Positions 23,993 to 30,318 of a stretch of DNA of 35,124 nucleotides are shown one piece after another (position 1 is the first letter of the stretch; every line of letters starts with the position of its first letter). Where the stretch lies: assembly GCA_947178095.1 (NCBI GenBank), contig CAMWWZ010000016.1, positions 1-35,124 of the forward strand, read 5' to 3'. Made by a program: the position numbers and the translations under genes. The notes under the pieces are model-generated. The model was given only the letters and a program-made list of their open reading frames with translations. It searched no databases and was not told the DNA's origin. This stretch comes from an uncultured Treponema sp. (lineage in GTDB: Bacteria > Spirochaetota > Spirochaetia > Treponematales > Treponemataceae).

Positions 23993-24979
23993 TTACAATT
24001 TGACTTCGGCATCTGGATTTCCGCTTTTTTTCGAAATGTATGCGTCCTCGCTCGCCGCCGCGCAAATATTTTTCTTGCGAATGAATTTCTTTTTCAAGAC
24101 AGGAAGCGAAAGCGCGAACGCAACTATAATCGCGGAAAAAAGTTTCATATCCTGACTTTTCATTCCGAGCTGAAGCACTAGCGCGATAATCATTCTGTAA
24201 ATCACCGCGCCAAGCAAAACGCCGAGAAGCTGCACGCCGAACGAAAATTTCGCGCCAAGAAAAACTTCGCCAATAATAATCGAAGCAAGCCCAATCACGA
24301 TTGCGCCGATTCCCATGCTCACGTCGCCGAACCTTTGTTGCTGCATTACAAGACCGCCGCTGAGCGCGACAAGTCCGTTGGAAATCATCAGCGCGAGAAC
24401 TTTCATATTGTCCGTATTGATTCCCTGCGCCCGCCCCATGCGCTCGTTGTTGCCGGTGGCACGAATTGCAGAGCCGATTTCCGTCCCGAAATACCAATAA
24501 AGCAAAATGACGATTGCAGCGGCAAAAATTATTCCCATGATCAAAGTGGAAAATGTCGCCGCCTGCGCGAACGCAATTTTTTTCAAATTAAAAAATTCGC
24601 TGATGTGATTTACAATCGTGAGATTCGTGCGCGCGAGCGGCTTGTTCGGGCCGCCCAGCACATGCAAGTTTATTGAATAAAGCGCGAGCTGCATCAAGAT
24701 TCCGGCAAGAATTCCGGGAATGTTCAATTTCGTGTGAAGCAATCCTGTGAGCGCGCCGGCGACCATTCCGAGCGCGACCGCCACGAGTAGCGTCAAAAGC
24801 GGATTCCAGCCGTTCACTATCAAAACCGCGCAAGTGCATCCGCCCAAGGCGAAACTTCCGTCCACGGTCATGTCGGCAAAATTGAGAATTTTGAAAGTGA
24901 TGTAAACGCCCAAAGCCATGATTCCCCAAAGAATTCCTTGGCTCACAGCTCCGAGCATCGCTCCTAAAAATGGTGGCAT
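23993..24979 (-). CDS. ABC transporter permease (COG4120 type)
   Basis: A 328-residue inner-membrane permease with about eight hydrophobic segments, beginning FLGAMLGAVSQGILWGIMALGVYITFKIL. The segment FADMTVDGSFALGGCTCAVLI is characteristic of the BPD_transp_2-like permeases that accompany COG2984 binding proteins. It probably moves an amino acid such as tryptophan or tyrosine, by analogy with relatives. It lies between the binding-protein gene and the ATPase gene. The 161-base gap to the binding-protein gene holds a hairpin that may set relative expression. Confidence 0.92.
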   Translation of the reverse strand: MPPFLGAMLGAVSQGILWGIMALGVYITFKILNFADMTVDGSFALGGCTCAVLIVNGWNPLLTLLVAVALGMVAGALTGLLHTKLNIPGILAGILMQLALYSINLHVLGGPNKPLARTNLTIVNHISEFFNLKKIAFAQAATFSTLIMGIIFAAAIVILLYWYFGTEIGSAIRATGNNERMGRAQGINTDNMKVLALMISNGLVALSGGLVMQQQRFGDVSMGIGAIVIGLASIIIGEVFLGAKFSFGVQLLGVLLGAVIYRMIIALVLQLGMKSQDMKLFSAIIVAFALSLPVLKKKFIRKKNICAAASEDAYISKKSGNPDAEVKL

Positions 24980-25075
24980 TCGTCCATCCTGTAAAATTGC
25001 GCCCGTAGAAAATCCGCCGCAAACTCAAATGCGAATTTACGCGCGAAACTTTTTTGCGATGCGCATATTAAATAA

Positions 25076-25105
25076 CCGAGTTTTTTGCAGAGCGAAAAAC
25101 TCGGC
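25076..25105 (-). other. Hairpin in the transporter operon (repeat family A-like)
   Basis: CCGAGTTTTT, eight-base loop, GAAAAACTCGG between the binding-protein stop and the permease start. It resembles the CGAGTTTT/AAAACTCGG core of repeat family A. As an attenuator it would favour the binding protein over the membrane parts. Confidence 0.6.
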
Positions 25106-25140
25106 GTAAATTGACGACAAGATTTGCCGCCAATTTTAAT

Positions 25141-26091
25141 TTAATTGTCTTCCAACAAGTCGCCGGGGAAAACAATTCCCAGTTCACGCGCAGTGTCGGC
25201 ATTGTAGGAAAAGTCGCATTTTTCCAAATACTGAATCGGCATGTCCGCAGGATTTTTTCCGTCGCGCAAAATCGCCACTGCCATTTTCGCAGTCTGCTTT
25301 CCCAATTCATAATAGTTGATTCCGAACGTGCAAAGTCCACCGCTTTGAACCATTCCTTCTTCGCCGCACATAACGGGAATTTTGTTGGGCGTAGTGACAA
25401 GCGCGACCGTGGCCATCGTGGAAGCGATCATATTGTCGGTGGGCGCGTAAATCGCGTCAACTTTTCCCACCAAACTTTGCACGACTTGCTGAACTTCGTT
25501 CGTGTTGGAAACTGTCGCTTCCACATATTCAAGTCCGAGCACGTCGCACTGGGCTTCGGCAAGATTGACTTGAAAGCGCGAATTTTCTTCGCTCGAACAA
25601 AAGAGCATTCCGATTTTTTTCGCGTTCGGAAAAAGCCGCTTGAGCAAATCCATTTGCGCCGCGCAAGGAGTGAGATCGGAAGTTCCTGAAACATTCACGC
25701 CCGGATGCTCGTTGGAATTGACAAGTTGCGCCGAAGCGGGATCGGTTACCGAAGAAACCAAAATCGGAATTTCCGAAGTTTGATTTGCGACGGCTTGCGC
25801 CGCAGGAGTGGCGATCGCAAAAATCAAGTCGCTTTTGTCGTTCACCAATTTTTGCGCAATCGTGACGCAATTGGACTGCTCGCCCTGCGCGTTTTCGTAA
25901 TCGATGACGATGTTTTCGCCCGCCACATAGCCAGCCTCGGCAAGCCCGTCGATGAAGCCCTTGTAGTTGTTGTCAAGCGCAGGATGCTCGACAAGCTGAA
26001 TCACGCCGATTTTCAAAGCCGAAGTTTTCTTTGCGCAAGACAAAAAAAGAATCGCGACAAATGCCGCCGCAACGAAGATAATTTTTTTCAT
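25141..26091 (-). CDS. ABC transporter substrate-binding lipoprotein (ABC_sub_bind, COG2984)
   Basis: A 316-residue periplasmic-face lipoprotein. The signal peptide is MKKIIFVAAAFVAILFLSC with a lipobox at FLSC. The mature part starts KIGVIQLVEHPALDNNYKGF, characteristic of the ABC_sub_bind family, and keeps IFAIATPAAQAVANQT and PVMCGEEGMVQSGGL. Relatives bind tryptophan or other aromatic amino acids, but the ligand here is not proven. The ATG at 26091 is chosen because GGAGT precedes it and the signal peptide starts there; longer in-frame starts would put 28 unlikely residues in front. It is the first gene of the three-gene operon. Confidence 0.93.
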   Translation of the reverse strand: MKKIIFVAAAFVAILFLSCAKKTSALKIGVIQLVEHPALDNNYKGFIDGLAEAGYVAGENIVIDYENAQGEQSNCVTIAQKLVNDKSDLIFAIATPAAQAVANQTSEIPILVSSVTDPASAQLVNSNEHPGVNVSGTSDLTPCAAQMDLLKRLFPNAKKIGMLFCSSEENSRFQVNLAEAQCDVLGLEYVEATVSNTNEVQQVVQSLVGKVDAIYAPTDNMIASTMATVALVTTPNKIPVMCGEEGMVQSGGLCTFGINYYELGKQTAKMAVAILRDGKNPADMPIQYLEKCDFSYNADTARELGIVFPGDLLEDN

Positions 26092-26130
26092 AAAAACTCC
26101 TATAAAAAAGTCAATCGAAACTCCAACTCT

Positions 26131-26210
26131 TGATTGACTTTTTATGCGCATACGCAACAAAGTGAGGATGCACATTTAATATGCAAGTTTCCAACGGAAA
26201 CCTGTCATGA
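26131..26210 (-). repeat. Dispersed repeat family B, copy 2
   Basis: Reverse-complement match to 17938-18018: GTTTCCGTTGGAAAC, TTGCATATTAAAT, then GTGCATCCTCACTTTGTTGCG and an AAAAAGTCAATCA end. It lies just upstream of the transporter operon, as copy 1 lies just upstream of the flavin reductase. Confidence 0.8.
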
Positions 26211-26223
26211 AAAAAGCGCCGCA

Positions 26224-26297
26224 CGAGTTTTAATGCATAGCGAAAAACTCAGTATTAAAATCAGCAAGGCTAAATTAGTTGCTGATTTTAATTTTTC
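26224..26297 (-). terminator. Paired hairpins downstream of the DCD-like membrane protein
   Basis: Two stems in a row: ACGAGTTTT/AAAAACTC (26224-26250, a repeat family A-like core) and ATTAAAATCAGCAA/TTGCTGATTTTAAT (26254-26292, 14 bp with an 11-base loop). The second could end the leftward transcript of the gene at 26337. Confidence 0.6.
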
Positions 26298-26336
26298 CAT
26301 TTTGCGGTGCCTTTTCATAATTCCTTGTAAATTTTA

Positions 26337-27149
26337 TCAAAAAATTTTTATACACAAAATAATAGTTGGAATTGCCAAAACCAACATCAACGCAATATAC
26401 GCGATTGAAAACCACTTCGATTTTGGTCGATTAAAAAAGCAAAAAATCAAGCCGAAAATCGAAACAATGCAAAGAACCAAAGTCAGATTCATTGTAAGTA
26501 TGAATTTAAAGTCAACAACCGCCTGTGTAAATGCATGATAATCTATTGAAAGCAAGGCAAACACGGCAACAAGAACGCCCATCAATGTGATTACATTTGA
26601 ATAAATTTTTTCAGAAGCATTTTCGATTGTCTGCTGAGCTTTTTCAACTTTACCCTTTATGCGCTTTTCATACTCGTCCTTGTAATTTCCCAATCCCCTG
26701 AATTTGTTTTCGCCTTCAAAAGAATTTCCTTTCTGCGCCGCATAGTTGTGTTCGGGCACTTGAGGAAGACGTTCAAAAAACATTTGAGCGATTGAATCAT
26801 TTTTGCAAATTTGGATTATATCACCAGAAAGATTCTGAACTCTTAGAAAAATATTTGTCGTGTGCCCAGGAAAATAACGCGGTGCATCAACTTTCAGCCC
26901 AAGCCGCATTTTTGAATTCTTTTCACCAACTTCAGCCGTGATGCAATCAGGAAGCGAAATTCTTTCTTTTGTCTGAACAAATACAATTTCTCCTGGCTGC
27001 AAATCATAAGTTGAAAATTCTTTTTCATTGGAAAGAATTTGATCAACAATCAAATCATAAGAAATACAGTTTACATTTTTTTCGTCATAAGCAGAAATTA
27101 TAAGTTGCCCATTTTTGGCAAAATTCTTAATTTCCTTATCAACCAACAT
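26337..27149 (-). CDS. dCTP deaminase/dUTPase-like domain fused to three membrane segments
   Basis: A 270-residue protein. Residues 1-126 are a DCD/dUTPase-like jelly roll: SYDL (30-33), LQPGEIVFVQTKERISLPD (50-68), EKNSKMRLGL (76-85), NIFLRVQN (99-106) and IAQMFFERL. In active deaminases the segment aligned with FLRVQN is LEFYN with a catalytic Glu, here Arg102, and RSS is KNS; catalysis is therefore doubtful, while nucleotide binding may remain. Residues 145-170 are charged and helical, followed by membrane segments at about 172-190, 205-229 and 237-268. Inferred role: a membrane nucleotide sensor or effector, perhaps defensive. ATG 27149 is preferred to the TTG before it; GAGG lies upstream and TATAAT beyond. 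It is AT-rich. Confidence 0.75.
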   Translation of the reverse strand: MLVDKEIKNFAKNGQLIISAYDEKNVNCISYDLIVDQILSNEKEFSTYDLQPGEIVFVQTKERISLPDCITAEVGEKNSKMRLGLKVDAPRYFPGHTTNIFLRVQNLSGDIIQICKNDSIAQMFFERLPQVPEHNYAAQKGNSFEGENKFRGLGNYKDEYEKRIKGKVEKAQQTIENASEKIYSNVITLMGVLVAVFALLSIDYHAFTQAVVDFKFILTMNLTLVLCIVSIFGLIFCFFNRPKSKWFSIAYIALMLVLAIPTIILCIKIF

Positions 27150-27223
27150 CAATTTGTGCGCCTCGTATTTTTCAAAAACAAATTTTAGTAATTATAACAT
27201 CTTCCGCAAAAAATTACTATAGA

Positions 27224-27256
27224 TTTATTCGGAAAAAATGAATTTAATTTTTCCGA
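27224..27256. terminator. Hairpin between the methyltransferase and the DCD-like gene
   Basis: ATTCGGAAAAA, about ten bases, TTTTTCCGAAT. It lies after the methyltransferase stop and before the start region of the next leftward gene. Confidence 0.6.
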
Positions 27257-27282
27257 ATTTTCATTGCATTGCGGAGCGCGAT

Positions 27283-28032
27283 TCATTTTCTTGCGACAAT
27301 CACCATCGTCTTGGCATTTTGATTGTACAACTCGAAATTGTAGCCGCCGTAAATTTCCGCCGAAGAAAATCCGCTTGCCAAAATCAGCCGACGCAATTCC
27401 ACCGCGGAATAAAGCCGCTGAACGAATTCGTGCTCGATTTTGCCGCCGTCTTTTCCGAACAAAATCCATTTTGAGCGCAAGCCTTCCCACGCGCCTTCCA
27501 CCGAAAATTGCGTGAGCACGGTCATTCCGGCGCGCTCAAACCATTCGCCTTCCGTAAAATATTTTACGGCGGTTTCGCGGCTCGTGCATTCGATGATGAA
27601 AAATCCGCCGGGGCGCACGCATTCGGAAATGCGCCGCAAGATTTGAATGTCTTCTTCGATTGTGTCGCAATATCCGAACGAAGTGTAAAGATTCACCGCG
27701 CAATCGAATTTTTTTTCGCTCGAAAAATTCCGCAAGTCGGCTTTGATAAATTCGATTTTCACGCCTTCGCTTTCCGCGCTTTCCTTCGCGGCTTCAAGTT
27801 CGGCTTGAATCAAATCCACGCCCGTAACATCGAGTCCGCGCAAAGCAAGTTCCACGCTGATTCGGCCGGGACCGCAACCCGCGTCCAAAATCGAGCTGCC
27901 TTTCGAAAGCCCCGCGATTTTGCAGACGGCTTCGGCAATTCCGGGAGCTTCCGCCCAGCGCGGCGCGTCGAACATTATCGGGCCGTAATTTTTCCAAAAC
28001 GATTCATTTTCAAACCAAGATTTTCTTTCCAT
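27283..28032 (-). CDS. Class I SAM-dependent methyltransferase
   Basis: A 249-residue Rossmann methyltransferase. Motif I is SILDAGCGPGRISVELA, the adenosyl-binding acidic end is VTGVDLI, and IEFIKADLRNF and DCAVNLYTSFGYCD are motifs II-III. The N-terminus WFENESFWKNYGPIMFD matches a family common in clostridia and spirochaetes whose substrate is unknown. The start at 28032 is chosen because a TATAAT -10 at 28040-28045 ends seven bases before it; earlier in-frame ATGs lie within or beyond the promoter. No Shine-Dalgarno, so a leaderless message is predicted. Confidence 0.88.
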   Translation of the reverse strand: MERKSWFENESFWKNYGPIMFDAPRWAEAPGIAEAVCKIAGLSKGSSILDAGCGPGRISVELALRGLDVTGVDLIQAELEAAKESAESEGVKIEFIKADLRNFSSEKKFDCAVNLYTSFGYCDTIEEDIQILRRISECVRPGGFFIIECTSRETAVKYFTEGEWFERAGMTVLTQFSVEGAWEGLRSKWILFGKDGGKIEHEFVQRLYSAVELRRLILASGFSSAEIYGGYNFELYNQNAKTMVIVARK

Positions 28033-28039
28033 CATTTTT

Positions 28040-28068
28040 ATTATATCACATAATTTCATTTTGGGCAA
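28040..28068 (-). promoter_or_regulatory. Methyltransferase promoter, TTGCCC-17-TATAAT
   Basis: Minus strand -35 at 28063-28068 and perfect -10 at 28040-28045, seven bases before the ATG at 28032. Confidence 0.7.
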
Positions 28069-28093
28069 ATTTTTCGCGAGCGTTTTTTTTCGA

Positions 28094-28222
28094 TGAGGAA
28101 CAAAAAATTTCCGCGCCCGCTGGGGCTAGCATCTGATCACAAGTCTTGCGACTTGCTTACCGAGTTTTTGTGCAAGCCAAAGATTACACAAAAACTCGCG
28201 AAGACAAGCACTTGTAAAGGGC
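28094..28222 (-). repeat. Dispersed repeat family A, copy 2
   Basis: Read on the minus strand: GCCCTTTACAAG, CTTCGCGAGTTTTT, variable middle, AAAACTCGGTAAGCAAG, CGCAAGACTTG, AGATGCTAGCCCCAGCGGG, GTTCCTC. It matches 15915-16042 in the same block order, the variable middle differing most. Confidence 0.85.
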
Positions 28223-28241
28223 TTCAAAAAAAATTTTCAAG

Positions 28242-28269
28242 TTGAATTTTTTGCGAGAATGTGCATAAT
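28242..28269 (+). promoter_or_regulatory. ROK-regulator promoter, TTGAAT-16-CATAAT
   Basis: The -35 is at 28242-28247 and the -10 at 28264-28269, six bases before GTG 28276. An upstream in-frame GTG at 28261 lies inside the -10 region and is therefore unlikely to be the start. Confidence 0.6.
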
Positions 28270-28275
28270 GAATTT

Positions 28276-29466
28276 GTGCGCGTTTTGAATTCGCTTTCGG
28301 ATTTGAACATTTTACGAATTCTCAATTTGATTTGGCGGGCGAAAAAAATCAGCCGAATTGAAATTGCGTCGATTTTAAAAATGGACAAATCCACGGTGAC
28401 GAAAATAATTTCGCGCCTCGAACAAAAAAATCTCGTGCAAGAAACCGCGTTCGGCGAATCGCTGCCGCAAGGCGGAAGGAAACGGATTTTTTTGGAAATC
28501 AACGGCAGCTTCGCTTGCGTCGGCGGAATCCACATCAACACGGAACAAATGATTGTTTGCCTTGCGGATTTGCGCGGAACAATTTTGTTCGAGTCCGTTC
28601 AAAAAATCGACGAGGACGAATATGCCAAAAATGGCTTTTCGGGAATTCTGCAAGACGGAATAAAATTGCTGCAAAAAAATGCGGAGCGAATGCACATTTC
28701 CATCGCGGGAATTGGATTGGGCGTTCCCGGAATTGTCGATATCGAAAACAAAAAAATAATCCAGTCGATTCCGCTTTTGATTGAAAAACCGTTCGACATT
28801 GCGCAGGCGGCGAACGAAATTTTGGACGTTCCGTTCTTTTTGGAAAACGACGCGCGATGTTGTTGCTATGCCGAACGAATTGGCAACAAGTTGAAGCCGT
28901 CGAAAAATTTTATGTACATTTTCATTGAGCATCGCAGGTTTCATCCGATAAAAAATTCTCCGAAAAATATTTCCGTCGGATTTGGATTCGCTTCCAAAGA
29001 AAAAATTTTTCACGGCGCGAATTCGTGCATGGGAGAATTCCGAAGCATATTTTGGAGCGAGACAAGTTCTTCGCAATTTTCGCTTGCCACGCAAAACATC
29101 CAAAATCTCGAAAGCGAGGAGGCGCGAAAAATTTTTGTCGAGCTTGGCAAGAACGTCGCGTTTTTGGCGAACACGCTTTCGCTGGAATTGGTTTTCGTCG
29201 GCGGAATTGAAAAGCGTCTCTCGGAAAATCTCGTCGATATAATCCGCAAAGAATCCGAGCGGCTTTGGCCTTATGAATGGAACAAAGCGAAATCAATCGA
29301 AAGCGCGAACATCACCACGCACGCAGTTTCTTACGGCGCGATGATGATGGTGCTGGACAAAATTTTCAGCGTGCCGGATTTTCCCGCGCGCGAAAACTTG
29401 GCTTATTACGAAGATGATTCCGAATTGCTCTTTCGCCAAAAATCAGAATTTTTGCGAGACGTTTGA
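28276..29466 (+). CDS. ROK-family transcriptional regulator (NagC/XylR type)
   Basis: A 396-residue repressor-type ROK protein. Residues 1-60 are a winged helix (ILNLIWRAKKISRIEIASILKMDKSTVTKIISRLEQKNLV). The C-terminal sugar-kinase-like fold has GIGLGVPGIVD and FFLENDARCCCYAE. The usual ROK zinc motif (CxCGxxGCxE) is absent; the corresponding region is HGANSCMGEFRSIFW, so a sensing rather than catalytic role is likely. It probably responds to a sugar or sugar phosphate, but no sugar operon is adjacent; the GH5 gene is 5 kb away. GTG 28276 is taken as start on promoter grounds. Confidence 0.9.
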   Translation: MRVLNSLSDLNILRILNLIWRAKKISRIEIASILKMDKSTVTKIISRLEQKNLVQETAFGESLPQGGRKRIFLEINGSFACVGGIHINTEQMIVCLADLRGTILFESVQKIDEDEYAKNGFSGILQDGIKLLQKNAERMHISIAGIGLGVPGIVDIENKKIIQSIPLLIEKPFDIAQAANEILDVPFFLENDARCCCYAERIGNKLKPSKNFMYIFIEHRRFHPIKNSPKNISVGFGFASKEKIFHGANSCMGEFRSIFWSETSSSQFSLATQNIQNLESEEARKIFVELGKNVAFLANTLSLELVFVGGIEKRLSENLVDIIRKESERLWPYEWNKAKSIESANITTHAVSYGAMMMVLDKIFSVPDFPARENLAYYEDDSELLFRQKSEFLRDV

Positions 29467-29581
29467 AATGCCGTTTTGCAATGTGATGAAACGCGGCATT
29501 GAATTTTGCGTGGAATCGGCATTTAATTCTGCGCGCGGATTTTTTCAATTTGAAATCTCTTTACAACGAAGAAAAAATTCA

Positions 29582-30148
29582 CTATTCTTCTGCGAAGCGT
29601 TTGCCCAATTCAAAAATATGTTTGATTTCCGCTTGATGTTTTTCCAATAAATCGCTCAAATTGTCCGTTTGCAAAATCGAAATTCTTTCGACAGTCTCGA
29701 TTCCCAAGTGCCCGAAGTAATGCTGAATCGAATTTAAAATCAATTCGTTTTCCGCCTCGCGAACGCCGGCGCGCACTGCAATGGCAATTCCCTTGACAAG
29801 CTTGTCCGCCTTGTGTTTGCGATTCGGATTCGTGTCACCGTAAGGCGTGGTTCGGTCGAACAGCGTCTTGAGTTGCGCGGGCACGTCTGCCCACCATGAC
29901 GGCGCGGCAATCACGACGCAATCAGAACCCAAGATGTCAAGGACAATATCTTTGGCTTCGTCGTCTTGGACGCACTCGCCACTTTCGTAACATTTTTTGC
30001 AGCCGCGACAGTAATTGATTTTCAAATCGCCAATGCAATATTTTTTTATTTTCGACGATTTCTCCGCGCCTTTAATGAATGTGTCGATGAGGTGAGCGCA
30101 ACTGCCGCCTGAGTGCGGGCTTCCAATAATGCATGTAATCTTTACCAT
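29582..30148 (-). CDS. NADPH-dependent FMN reductase / flavodoxin-like iron-sulfur flavoprotein
   Basis: A 188-residue flavodoxin-fold protein. The FMN phosphate loop is GSPHSGGSCAHLID, then CRGCKKCYESGEC, a Cys set seen in iron-sulfur flavoproteins of anaerobes, and APSWWADVPAQLKTLFDRT for the flavin ring. It reduces quinones, metals or O2-derived species in relatives; the substrate here is unknown. The ATG at 30148 (MVKITCIIGSP) matches the family start. The promoter is ambiguous: TTGCCA-17-TAGAGT ends five bases upstream and TTCACT-17-TATGCT ten bases upstream. Confidence 0.9.
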   Translation of the reverse strand: MVKITCIIGSPHSGGSCAHLIDTFIKGAEKSSKIKKYCIGDLKINYCRGCKKCYESGECVQDDEAKDIVLDILGSDCVVIAAPSWWADVPAQLKTLFDRTTPYGDTNPNRKHKADKLVKGIAIAVRAGVREAENELILNSIQHYFGHLGIETVERISILQTDNLSDLLEKHQAEIKHIFELGKRFAEE

Positions 30149-30318
30149 ATTCCACTCTAGCATATTATTTTTTGTTTGGCAAGTGAAATTTTCATTTAAT
30201 TCAAAATTGTTTGCATCGCGCGCTCGGAAGTTCTGCTCCTACTCCGCTCCCAACACGTCGTTTCTGCCCGACAGTTTTATGCTAAAGCACCGCCGTCTAC
30301 GCAATTTCAAACCGCCTA

